From Armatimonadota bacterium (GTDB lineage: Bacteria; Armatimonadota; Zipacnadia; Zipacnadales; FEN-943): a stretch of 15,030 nucleotides of DNA. Numbering within the stretch: the first letter of the stretch is position 1; every line of letters starts with the position of its first letter. The notes under the pieces are model-generated. The model searched no databases. It saw only the letters and a list, made by a program, of their open reading frames with translations, and had not been told where the DNA came from. This document shows positions 1 through 6,229 of this stretch, piece after piece. The stretch spans positions 1 to 15,030 of the forward strand of contig JANZZA010000502.1 of the NCBI GenBank assembly GCA_026419655.1, in the 5' to 3' direction. The translations under genes were made by a program, and so were the position numbers.

Positions 1-462
1 GGCGGCCTTGGCACGATGGGCTATGGGTTCCCAGCGGCTATTGGCGCGCAAATTGCCCGGCCAGATGAAACTGTGATTGACATTGCCGGCGATGGCTCGA
101 TCCAGATGAACATACAGGAAATGGCCACAGCCCGCGCGAACAACCTGCCCGTGAAAGTAGTCATTCTCAACAACGGCTTCCTGGGCATGGTCCGGCAGTG
201 GCAGGAACTGTTCTATGAACGCCGCTACAGCCAGACGAAGCTGGCCGCCATGCCCAACTTCGTAAAGCTAGCCGAAGCCTACGACAGCGTTGGCATCGAG
301 GTGCGCAGGCCCGAGGAAGTCACCCCGGCCCTTGAGCGAATGCTTGAGGTGAAGGACCGTCCGTGTATAGTGGACGTGAAAATAGCGGAGGAAGAAAATG
401 TCTTCCCAATGATCCCGGCCGGCAAGAGCGTTGACGAAATGATTCTCGAGCAGCCTACTTAG
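1..462 (+). CDS. ilvB: Acetolactate synthase large subunit, C-terminal part (partial)
   Basis: This is the 3' end of the catalytic subunit of acetohydroxyacid synthase, the thiamine-diphosphate enzyme that joins pyruvate to pyruvate or 2-oxobutyrate at the first common step of valine, leucine and isoleucine synthesis. The frame is open from base 1, so the start lies upstream of the window. The visible 153 residues are the PP-binding domain. GDGS followed about 25 residues later by ILNN is the thiamine-diphosphate/Mg motif, and GMVRQWQELFYERRYS is typical of this enzyme rather than of other ThDP enzymes. The ending, with VFPMIPAGKSVDEM, is the usual C-terminus. The gene stops with TAG at 460-462, 68 bases before ilvN, so the two subunits are very likely co-transcribed. 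Nothing in this part looks damaged. Confidence 0.96.
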   Translation, partial: GGLGTMGYGFPAAIGAQIARPDETVIDIAGDGSIQMNIQEMATARANNLPVKVVILNNGFLGMVRQWQELFYERRYSQTKLAAMPNFVKLAEAYDSVGIEVRRPEEVTPALERMLEVKDRPCIVDVKIAEEENVFPMIPAGKSVDEMILEQPT

Positions 463-515
463 ACCGGCAACGCGCGAAGCAGGAGCGACGCTTCTGGCTC
501 GCCAGTCACCCTCGC

Positions 516-523
516 GGAGGTGA
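516..523 (+). promoter_or_regulatory. Ribosome binding site of ilvN
   Basis: GGAGGTGA is a near-perfect Shine-Dalgarno sequence ending 7 bases before the ATG at 531. It fixes that ATG as the ilvN start. Confidence 0.85.
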
Positions 524-530
524 GAGTAAG

Positions 531-1058
531 ATGGCAGGATTGCCAGAAAAGGGGCAGCCCACGCCCCAGGGGGCGCGCCACGTCATCTCGGCCCTGGTGG
601 ATAACCGCCCGGGTGTGCTTGCCCGCGCTGCCGGCCTTTTCGCGCGAAGGGGTTACAACATTGATGCCCTCGCCGTCAGCATCACCGAAGACCCGGAAGT
701 CTCCCGCATGACCATAACCGTCACGGGCGATGAGCGCATCCTGGACCAGATTTGCAAACAACTCGGCAAGCTTGTGGATGTGCGCCAGGTCATAGACCAT
801 ACCGGCCACGCCTTGGTCGAGCGAGAGCTTTGTCTAGTCAAAGTGAAGGCGACCCCACAGACGCGCCGGGACATCCTCGATATCGTGGAAATTTTTCGCG
901 GTGACGTAGTGGACGTAGGGAACGGCACCCTCATTATCCAGGTCACCGGCGACGAGCAGAAAATAGACGCCTTCGTGCGGATAATGCGCGAGTATGGCAT
1001 CGTCGAGATGGTGCGGACCGGTCGCGTTGTGCTAACGCGAGGCCAGCAGCCAACGTAG
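531..1058 (+). CDS. ilvN: Acetolactate synthase small (regulatory) subunit
   Basis: This is the regulatory subunit of acetohydroxyacid synthase, 175 residues, a normal length for the ilvN/ilvH family. It activates the large subunit and usually carries valine feedback inhibition. An ACT domain covers roughly residues 17-90 (HVISALVDNRPGVLARAAGLF, then GYNIDALAVS). The usual C-terminal subunit-association domain follows at about 95-170 (ELCLVKVKA, VDVGNGTLIIQVTGD, GIVEMVRTGRVVL). About 16 residues rich in Gly, Pro and Gln precede the ACT domain, slightly more than in short family members. The strong ribosome site at 516-523 supports the ATG at 531. The gene follows ilvB at 68 bases and ends 38 bases before the next start, consistent with one operon. 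Whether valine still inhibits cannot be read from the sequence. Confidence 0.96.
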   Translation: MAGLPEKGQPTPQGARHVISALVDNRPGVLARAAGLFARRGYNIDALAVSITEDPEVSRMTITVTGDERILDQICKQLGKLVDVRQVIDHTGHALVERELCLVKVKATPQTRRDILDIVEIFRGDVVDVGNGTLIIQVTGDEQKIDAFVRIMREYGIVEMVRTGRVVLTRGQQPT

Positions 1059-1096
1059 TGCCACTGGGCAATACCTGTGGGTTGGGGGAAGGAACC

Positions 1097-1738
1097 ATGC
1101 GCTACGTAGGGTTTGCTTTGCTGCTGCTAGTCGCCGGGGTGGGCGTACTTGTTGCCCAAACGGGCCAGGGCCAACCGCCTTATTATCAGCAGGAGCTTTC
1201 CGGGTGGGGTTTCCTGTCCTGTACGCTCAGGCAGTTCCGGCTTGCAGCCTGTGTTGTAGTTGAGAGCTTGCTGGATAATACCCTGCTGCGCCGCGTGACG
1301 GCTAGAGACTGCCGCGCGGAGAACTGCGAGGCCCGCAATCTGCGGGTTTACACCAGCAGACTGGAGGGCTTGCAGGCCGACCGTTGCGAGCTTGCCGACC
1401 TGGAAGTACATAATTCCGAGTGGCGGGACCTGTACGTGCGCAACTGCGAGCTGCGCGACGTGCGCCTGGAGCGCGTGGATGTTTATGGCGGGTTGGGCGG
1501 CCGCTGTGACTGGTCAACTTGGCGGAGCCTGCGCTTCTACCAAAATGACTTCACCAGCTTTGCCTTCGACGGCACCGATTTCGGCAGCGGGCGGTTCCAA
1601 AGCGGCGAGTTCAGGGACGTGGTGTTCGACAACTGCGATTTCAGCAACGTGCGGATTGACCGCTGCGACGTCTCAGGCCTATACATTGACGGCATCCCGG
1701 TCGAGAAGGCCCTAAACGAATATCGCCGTCGTCACTGA
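1097..1738 (+). CDS. Secreted pentapeptide-repeat protein of unknown role
   Basis: I chose the ATG at 1097 because GGGGGAAGG lies just upstream (1084-1092) and the protein then opens with a classic signal peptide (residues 1-20: Arg, long Leu/Val/Ala stretch, Ala-Gln end). An in-frame GTG at 1058 overlapping the ilvN stop is possible but would bury the signal. The 213-residue protein is mostly degenerate pentapeptide repeats (about residues 40-197), predicted to form a right-handed four-sided beta-helix with four pentads, or 20 residues, per turn. In the first half the inward central residue is often Cys (72, 77, 97, 117, 137). In the second half it is Phe in eight successive pentads. A short tail (GIPVEKALNEYRRRH) ends it. 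Its place between ilvN and the membrane gene before ilvC suggests co-transcription, but no link to amino acid synthesis is evident. No enzyme motif was seen. Confidence 0.85.
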   Translation: MRYVGFALLLLVAGVGVLVAQTGQGQPPYYQQELSGWGFLSCTLRQFRLAACVVVESLLDNTLLRRVTARDCRAENCEARNLRVYTSRLEGLQADRCELADLEVHNSEWRDLYVRNCELRDVRLERVDVYGGLGGRCDWSTWRSLRFYQNDFTSFAFDGTDFGSGRFQSGEFRDVVFDNCDFSNVRIDRCDVSGLYIDGIPVEKALNEYRRRH

Positions 1739-1809
1739 AGGAACCAGTTTCCGCAGGGCCAGCACTCGAGCCGCACCCAGGACCTGACTTCGGAAGACAG
1801 AGGAACAAA

Positions 1810-2193
1810 GTGGGGAATCCGGAATTGCAGGAAATAATTGACCTGGCGACGGCGCACCGGCTTGTCGAAGGGAGTGCCGTCGCCCTGGTCCTAGCGCCGG
1901 TATTGCTTGTACTTGTTGGGCTTGCGCGACGGGCTTGGCGGCTGCGGTGTTTGCTTTGGGCAGCAATGCTTGCGCCTTGGGCTCTGGCGCTTCCGATTGC
2001 TTGGCGCGGGTATTTGTGGCGCGTGCGCTACGACCCCGCTACCGGTTTCGTGGGTCTACATAGCGTCCGCGTATTGCTCGAAAACTTACTGATCGCAGTG
2101 CTCGCAGGGGGCGTCTACGGACTCTACCTGCGTTGGCTATGGGGCTTGCCCAAGCACGCCCCGAAAACTGAGCTCGCTACAAGGGAGGACTGA
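1810..2193 (+). CDS. Small integral membrane protein, unknown function
   Basis: The 127-residue product starts at GTG 1810, preceded by AGAGGAA about 5 bases upstream. I do not recognise a family. Three hydrophobic segments at about residues 22-39, 47-65 and 87-107 look membrane-spanning, joined by arginine-rich loops (ARRAWRLR, WRGYLWRVRYD). The tail (HAPKTELATRED) is hydrophilic. The loop containing YDPATGFVGLHS is the only stretch with a distinct motif-like look. The reading frame ends 2 bases before the ilvC ATG, and the ilvC ribosome site lies inside its last codons, so ilvC translation is probably coupled to this gene. That argues that the gene is really translated. The tight placement could also simply reflect operon packing. 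Confidence 0.72.
   Translation: MGNPELQEIIDLATAHRLVEGSAVALVLAPVLLVLVGLARRAWRLRCLLWAAMLAPWALALPIAWRGYLWRVRYDPATGFVGLHSVRVLLENLLIAVLAGGVYGLYLRWLWGLPKHAPKTELATRED
2183..2188 (+). promoter_or_regulatory. Ribosome binding site of ilvC inside the preceding gene
   Basis: GGGAGG lies within the last codons of the upstream membrane-protein gene, 7 bases before the ilvC ATG at 2196. The arrangement suggests translational coupling of the two genes. Confidence 0.8.
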
Positions 2194-2195
2194 AA

Positions 2196-3194
2196 ATGCT
2201 GGCCAAAATCTACTACGACAGGGACGCCGACCTGGGCCTGCTGGCCGACAAGACCCTGGCCATCATCGGCTATGGCATCCAGGGCCGTGCTCAGGCTCTG
2301 TGTCTGCGCGACAGCGGCTTGAAGGTCGTTGTCGCCGAACTGGAAGGGACGCCTAATTACCAGAAGGCTTTAGAGGACGGTTTCGCACCGGTGAGCGCGG
2401 CTGAGGCGGCCAAGCAGGCGGACCTGGTGCAGATGCTCACCCAGGACCACGTCCAGGCCCGGGTTTACCGGGACTTCGTCGCGCCCAACCTGCAAGAAGG
2501 CAACGGGCTTATCTTCTCCCACGGCTTCAATATTCACTTCGGCCAGATAGTGCCGCCGCCGAACGTGGATGTGTTCATGGTGGCGCCAAAGGGGCCAGGA
2601 GCTCTCGTCCGGGAGATGTACGTGAAGGACGTAGGCGTACCGTCGCTGGTCGCGGTCTATCAGGACTACACCGGCAAGGCGCTGCAGTACGCCCTGGCCT
2701 ACGCCAAAGCCATCAAGGCCACCAAGGCGGGCGTCATTGAGACCACCTTCGCCGAGGAAACCGAGACAGACCTCTTCGGCGAGCAGGCCGTGCTTTGCGG
2801 CGGTGTGACAGAGCTTATCAAGGCGGGCTTTGATACCCTCGTTGAGGCCGGCTACCAGCCCGAAATAGCGTATTTTGAGGTCTTGCATGAACTAAAGCTC
2901 ATTATGGACCTAATCTATAAGCGTGGCATAACGGGCATGCGCAACGGCGTTTCCGACACGGCCACCTACGGCGACCTGACCCGCGGCCCGCGCATCATTG
3001 ACTGCGGCGTCCGTCAGCGCATGAGGGAAATCCTGCGCGAAATCCGCGACGGTTCCTTTGCCAAGGAATGGATTCTGGAGAACATGACTGGCCGGACTAT
3101 CTACAACGCCCGGATGCGCGAGGAACAAGAGCATCCAATCGAGAAGGTGGGCCAGGAACTGCGGGCGATGATGCCGTGGCTGGAGGAGAAGTAG
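2196..3194 (+). CDS. ilvC: Ketol-acid reductoisomerase (class I), probably NADH-preferring
   Basis: The enzyme converts acetolactate or acetohydroxybutyrate to the dihydroxy acid, the second step after IlvBN. At 332 residues it has class I length. The N-terminal Rossmann domain shows GYGIQG (25-30) and the C-terminal knotted helical domain is complete. Metal and substrate residues expected from the family are present: D192 and E196 in TDLFGEQ, E228 and E232 in FEVLHE, S253, and H109 in FSHGFN. The odd part is the beta2-alphaB loop that reads the cofactor. Most NADPH enzymes have GLR followed by Ser-containing residues, but here it reads A47-E48-L49-E50-G51-T52-P53. An acidic residue at the end of beta2 normally repels the NADPH 2'-phosphate, so I infer NADH preference. 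LTQDH (81-85), in place of the usual LLPDE-like motif, and GALVR (135-139), in place of GHLVR, are further departures. The gene closes the operon. Confidence 0.95.
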   Translation: MLAKIYYDRDADLGLLADKTLAIIGYGIQGRAQALCLRDSGLKVVVAELEGTPNYQKALEDGFAPVSAAEAAKQADLVQMLTQDHVQARVYRDFVAPNLQEGNGLIFSHGFNIHFGQIVPPPNVDVFMVAPKGPGALVREMYVKDVGVPSLVAVYQDYTGKALQYALAYAKAIKATKAGVIETTFAEETETDLFGEQAVLCGGVTELIKAGFDTLVEAGYQPEIAYFEVLHELKLIMDLIYKRGITGMRNGVSDTATYGDLTRGPRIIDCGVRQRMREILREIRDGSFAKEWILENMTGRTIYNARMREEQEHPIEKVGQELRAMMPWLEEK

Positions 3195-3574
3195 GAAGCC
3201 GACCGAGCCAGGGCCAACGGCCGTGCAGGGGTGGCGGTGTGGTTGTGTCGTGGGGAGGGGGTGGAAGAAAAACCAAAAGGATTGGGAAGGGGGCCTCGTG
3301 GAGACCCTTTTCAAAGGTTACCGCTGCAAAACTCGCCTGCACGTAGCTCCCGGTCCGCGTACGGAACAGGTTTAGGCAGCCAGGAAGGATTGCATGGGCG
3401 CGAGTCACTCATGAGATGATGGTTTTGCAACGGTCGCCAAAGGGGACCCTCCAGCAGAGACATCCCTTTGGGTCAATGGCGGGGTTCTTTCTGCGGCCCC
3501 TACCGGTAAATGTTTGTGCTGCCCGGCGGATGGTCGCACGAGTGTAGTTCCGCCGAGGGCAAGGGGCCTACATC
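3195..3574 (+). other. ilvC-glgC intergenic region (380 bp)
   Basis: I see no convincing gene here. The region holds one inverted-repeat element (3320-3434) and, directly after it, an 8-bp inverted repeat: CCAAAGGG at 3437-3444 and CCCTTTGG at 3464-3471. No run of T follows, so I do not call that a terminator. AAGGGG at 3561-3566 is a modest ribosome site for glgC. No clear -35/-10 promoter pair was found by eye. Confidence 0.6.
3320..3434 (+). repeat. Type II inverted-repeat element, copy 1
   Basis: The element is bounded by ACCGCTGCAAAAC (3320-3332) and GTTTTGCAACGGT (3422-3434), inverted copies with one mismatch in 13. By hand count, the 88 bases 3351-3438 match 13157-13244 without gaps at about 58 positions. 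The two share the block TGGGCGCGA and a following CACTC, and both have TGGTTTTGC at the right end. This is evidence for a dispersed family rather than chance. No coding potential or transposase is visible. Confidence 0.72.
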
Positions 3575-4843
3575 ATGCCTGAGAACGTGGTGTGCGCAAT
3601 TTTGGGCGGCGGCCGTGGCACGCGTCTTTTCCCGCTCACCAAGGAGCGCTGCAAACCGGCCGTGCCACTTTTTGGCAAATACCGGCTCATAGACGTGCCG
3701 GTGAGTAATTGCCTCAATTCAGGCTATGGCCGCATCTTCGTGCTTACGCAGTTCAACACGGCCAGCCTGCATCGCCACATCTCGCGGACTTACTCCTTCG
3801 ATGCCCTTTCTGAACGTTTTGTAGAGATTCTGGCTGCCGAGCAGACCCTGGAGCGTGGCGACTGGTATCAGGGCACAGCCGACGCCATACGCCAGAATTT
3901 GCGCCACCTGCGTCTGGACGAAGTGGATTACGTGCTCGTGCTGTCTGGAGACCATCTGTATCGGATGGACTACCGGGAGATGGTGAGGCACCATCAGGAA
4001 GCGGGCGCATGCATCACCATTGCCGCCAAGCCTGTTACTAGCTCTGAGGTTTCGTCTCTGGGCATCCTGCGCGCCGACGTCGAGGACGTTGTGGTGGCCT
4101 TTGCCGAGAAACCTAAAGACCAGCAGACCGTGGATGCGTTTGCCTTGCCGCGGCCTGCTGGGATATGTCCCGTGACGGGAGAGCCTCTGACACACCTGGC
4201 CTCAATGGGTGTGTATGTCTTCAGTGCCGGCGTGCTCAAAGAGCTGCTGCAACAAACTGACTTTGAGGATTTCGGCAGTGAACTTATACCCTATGCCATC
4301 TCGCGTTGTCGGGTAGCGGCTTTTCGCTTTTCTGGCTACTGGGAGGACATCGGGACCATATCAACTTTCTACCGCGCCAACCTGGAAATGACGGATCCCC
4401 TACCGCGGATGAACCTGTACGACGAAAACTGGCCCCTGTACACTCGCCCGCGCTACCTTCCGCCTGCCAAGATTGCCTCAGCGCACGTGGAGCGCAGCCT
4501 GGTTGCTGACGGCTCCATCGTCGAAAAGTCCGAAGTTTTTCATTCCATCGTAGGGCTGCGCAGCGTCATTTCTGAAGGCTGCCGGATCAGCGACAGCGTG
4601 CTTATGGGGCACGACTTTTATGACGGCCCGCGGGGTGGCCTGCCGCCTCTGGGCATTGGCCCAGGCTGCCAGATAAGCGGGGCCATCGTTGACAAGAATA
4701 CGCGATTGGGCGAATCTACAGTCATCCGGGGCCGGCCCGGTTGCGGCCTCGATTTGGACGAAGCTCTCTACCACGTCCGCGACGGCATCGTTGTTGTGCC
4801 GCGCGGCGTTGTGCTGCCGCCCGGTACACACATTGTTGTCTGA
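3575..4843 (+). CDS. glgC: Glucose-1-phosphate adenylyltransferase (ADP-glucose pyrophosphorylase)
   Basis: It makes ADP-glucose from glucose-1-phosphate and ATP, the committed step of bacterial glycogen synthesis, and is typically allosterically controlled. The 422-residue length is normal. The nucleotidyltransferase domain shows GGGRGTRLFPLT (11-22), KPAVPLFGKYRLID (27-40), WYQGTADA (97-104), SGDHLYRMDY (124-133, with the catalytic Asp at 126), FAEKP (176-180) and GYWEDIGT (254-261). The C-terminal part (about 295-422) is the left-handed beta-helix seen in this family. The RPRYLPPAK and GCRISDSVLMG stretches resemble the cyanobacterial/plant-type branch more than the E. coli enzyme, a judgement from memory of those sequences. 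The start at 3575 has AAGGGG upstream (3561-3566). The epimerase start follows 96 bases after the stop and may be co-transcribed. No glgA or glgB is in the window. Confidence 0.96.
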   Translation: MPENVVCAILGGGRGTRLFPLTKERCKPAVPLFGKYRLIDVPVSNCLNSGYGRIFVLTQFNTASLHRHISRTYSFDALSERFVEILAAEQTLERGDWYQGTADAIRQNLRHLRLDEVDYVLVLSGDHLYRMDYREMVRHHQEAGACITIAAKPVTSSEVSSLGILRADVEDVVVAFAEKPKDQQTVDAFALPRPAGICPVTGEPLTHLASMGVYVFSAGVLKELLQQTDFEDFGSELIPYAISRCRVAAFRFSGYWEDIGTISTFYRANLEMTDPLPRMNLYDENWPLYTRPRYLPPAKIASAHVERSLVADGSIVEKSEVFHSIVGLRSVISEGCRISDSVLMGHDFYDGPRGGLPPLGIGPGCQISGAIVDKNTRLGESTVIRGRPGCGLDLDEALYHVRDGIVVVPRGVVLPPGTHIVV

Positions 4844-4925
4844 TACCCGTGCGTCCGGCCCGGATTGAGACATCTACACGGCAGCTTGCCGCAGAGCGTG
4901 GGCCTCTTTGTTGCTGCGCCTGTAT

Positions 4926-4930
4926 GGAGG
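4926..4930 (+). promoter_or_regulatory. Ribosome binding site of the epimerase gene
   Basis: GGAGG lies 9 bases before the ATG at 4940. It decides that start over the in-frame upstream codon at 4865, whose extra 25 residues have no family counterpart and precede the Rossmann strand. Confidence 0.8.
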
Positions 4931-4939
4931 TACGGAAGC

Positions 4940-5887
4940 ATGAGGATTCTTGTCACTGGGGGTGCCGGCTTCATCGGCTCCCATGTTGTAGACGCTTATC
5001 TGGCCGCAGGCCACGATGTCGCAGTCGTGGATAACCTTTCCACAGGCCTGCGTGAGAACCTTAACCCGGCCGCCCGTTTTTACGAGGCCGACGTGACCGA
5101 CGTGGACCGCATGAAGGAAATAGTGCTGGCCGAGAAACCGGATGTGGTTAATCATCACGCCGCGCAGGTAAACATCCGTGTATCGGTGGCCAATCCCGTT
5201 TTCGACACGCACGTCAACGTGGTTGGGACGGTGGCGGTTCTTGAAGCAGCGGCGAGGGCTGGAACTAAGAAGTTCATCTTCATTTCCTCGGGGGGTGCGG
5301 TCTACGGCGAAGCGCCTGTATTGCCTACCCCAGAGGATGTCCCTGCCAGCCCTATTTCTCACTATGGAGCCGCCAAGCTTGCCGGCGAACGCTATTGCCA
5401 TGTCTATTACGTTACTACGGGCATGCCCTACACCATTCTGCGCTATTCTAACGTCTACGGCCCTCGCCAGAATCCAGACGGTGAGGCCGGCGTGACCGCC
5501 ATCTTCGCCAACAAGCTGCTAAAAGGCGAGCAGCCGGTCATCTTTGGTGACGGGTCCAAGACCCGCGACTACGTCCACGTCAGTGACGTCGCTGCTGCGA
5601 ACCTCATAGCCCTGGAGCGCGGCGACCTGGGTGTCTTCAACATAGGCACCGGCCGCCGCATAACCGACCAGCAGGTGTTTGAGGCCATTGCACGAGTGGT
5701 CGGCTATCAAGGTAGCCCTATTTACGACGACTTTCGTCCCGGCGAGGTCATGCATTCCTGCCTGGACTGGACCCGTGCGCAGAAAATTCTTGGCTGGCGG
5801 CCTGCCGTCGAGTTTGAAGAGGGTGTGGCCAGCGTGGTTGAGTACAACCGGCACACCTGCAAGTCGGCGGGCCCCGGCGTCCTGTGA
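4940..5887 (+). CDS. NAD-dependent nucleotide-sugar epimerase/dehydratase (extended SDR, GalE-like)
   Basis: This 315-residue cytoplasmic protein belongs to the extended short-chain dehydrogenase family that works on nucleotide sugars. MRILVTGGAGFIGSH opens the protein with the NAD-binding GxxGxxG motif (residues 7-13), and an Asp at 31 suits NAD rather than NADP. SSGGAVYGE (116-124) and the catalytic Tyr142-xxx-Lys146 (YGAAK) form the active site. RYSNVYGPRQ (168-177), GDGSKTRDYVHVSDV (203-217) and NIGTG (234-238) are typical of UDP-glucose 4-epimerases and relatives. The exact sugar cannot be decided, because GalE, UDP-glucuronate epimerase and other relatives share these motifs. The position after glgC links it to sugar nucleotide metabolism. 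No related glycosyltransferase is nearby. The C-terminus (HTCKSAGPGVL) is a short poorly conserved tail. Confidence 0.93.
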   Translation: MRILVTGGAGFIGSHVVDAYLAAGHDVAVVDNLSTGLRENLNPAARFYEADVTDVDRMKEIVLAEKPDVVNHHAAQVNIRVSVANPVFDTHVNVVGTVAVLEAAARAGTKKFIFISSGGAVYGEAPVLPTPEDVPASPISHYGAAKLAGERYCHVYYVTTGMPYTILRYSNVYGPRQNPDGEAGVTAIFANKLLKGEQPVIFGDGSKTRDYVHVSDVAAANLIALERGDLGVFNIGTGRRITDQQVFEAIARVVGYQGSPIYDDFRPGEVMHSCLDWTRAQKILGWRPAVEFEEGVASVVEYNRHTCKSAGPGVL

Positions 5888-6229
5888 GGTCTGCGTGTCA
5901 ATCCGGCCGCTCAAGGCTACACGTCGAAGAGGCCCATCCGGCCCGCGGCCCGGCCTTCGTGCCAAACTACCTCCTCGCGCTGGCTACGACGCTATCACTG
6001 CCGTGCTACGGCTGGCGGTACCTTTTCCAGTGGTGGTTCTTACCTGTTGCTGCGAGCGTCATGGCCGGCGACACCGCGAAATGCCCACGCGCGTGGGGCG
6101 ACACAACACCTTTTTCGCCCAAGGACACTCTCCAAGTGCGGCTGTGTCTTTCCTTGTGAGGACGTCGGCAAACTGCGGTTGCGTTGAGAAGCGTTCCGCC
6201 ACAGTCAGTGCTTGTGGGAAAAACCGAGG
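5888..6229. other. Convergent intergenic region after the epimerase (342 bp)
   Basis: This gap lies between the epimerase stop and the stop of the (-) strand beta-helix gene. A 91-codon frame starting at a GTG overlapping the epimerase stop (to 6159) runs through it, but its Arg/Pro/Cys-rich product resembles nothing I know. The only structure I see is the perfect 14-bp palindrome CCCACGCGCGTGGG (6084-6097) running into a possible stem GGGCGA (6096-6101)/TCGCCC (6115-6120) with a T-run in its loop. I cannot identify a confident terminator for either side. Confidence 0.5.
6084..6120. other. Palindrome and overlapping stem in the convergent gap
   Basis: CCCACGC-GCGTGGG is self-complementary over 14 bases. 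It overlaps GGGCGA at 6096-6101, which can also pair with TCGCCC at 6115-6120 across a 13-base loop ending in five T's. The two foldings are mutually exclusive. It could end transcription between the convergent genes, but it lacks the standard stem followed by T-tract. Confidence 0.3.

Noticed and set aside
3437..3471. Terminator of ilvC (CCAAAGGG/CCCTTTGG pair)
   Set aside because: The stem is weak, the loop is 19 bases, no T-run follows, and it lies over 240 bases after the stop codon.
5884..6159. 91-codon frame starting at a GTG overlapping the epimerase stop
   Set aside because: There is no ribosome site, the composition is Arg/Pro/Cys-rich, and I see no family likeness. A stop/start overlap in a high-GC gap is easily chance.
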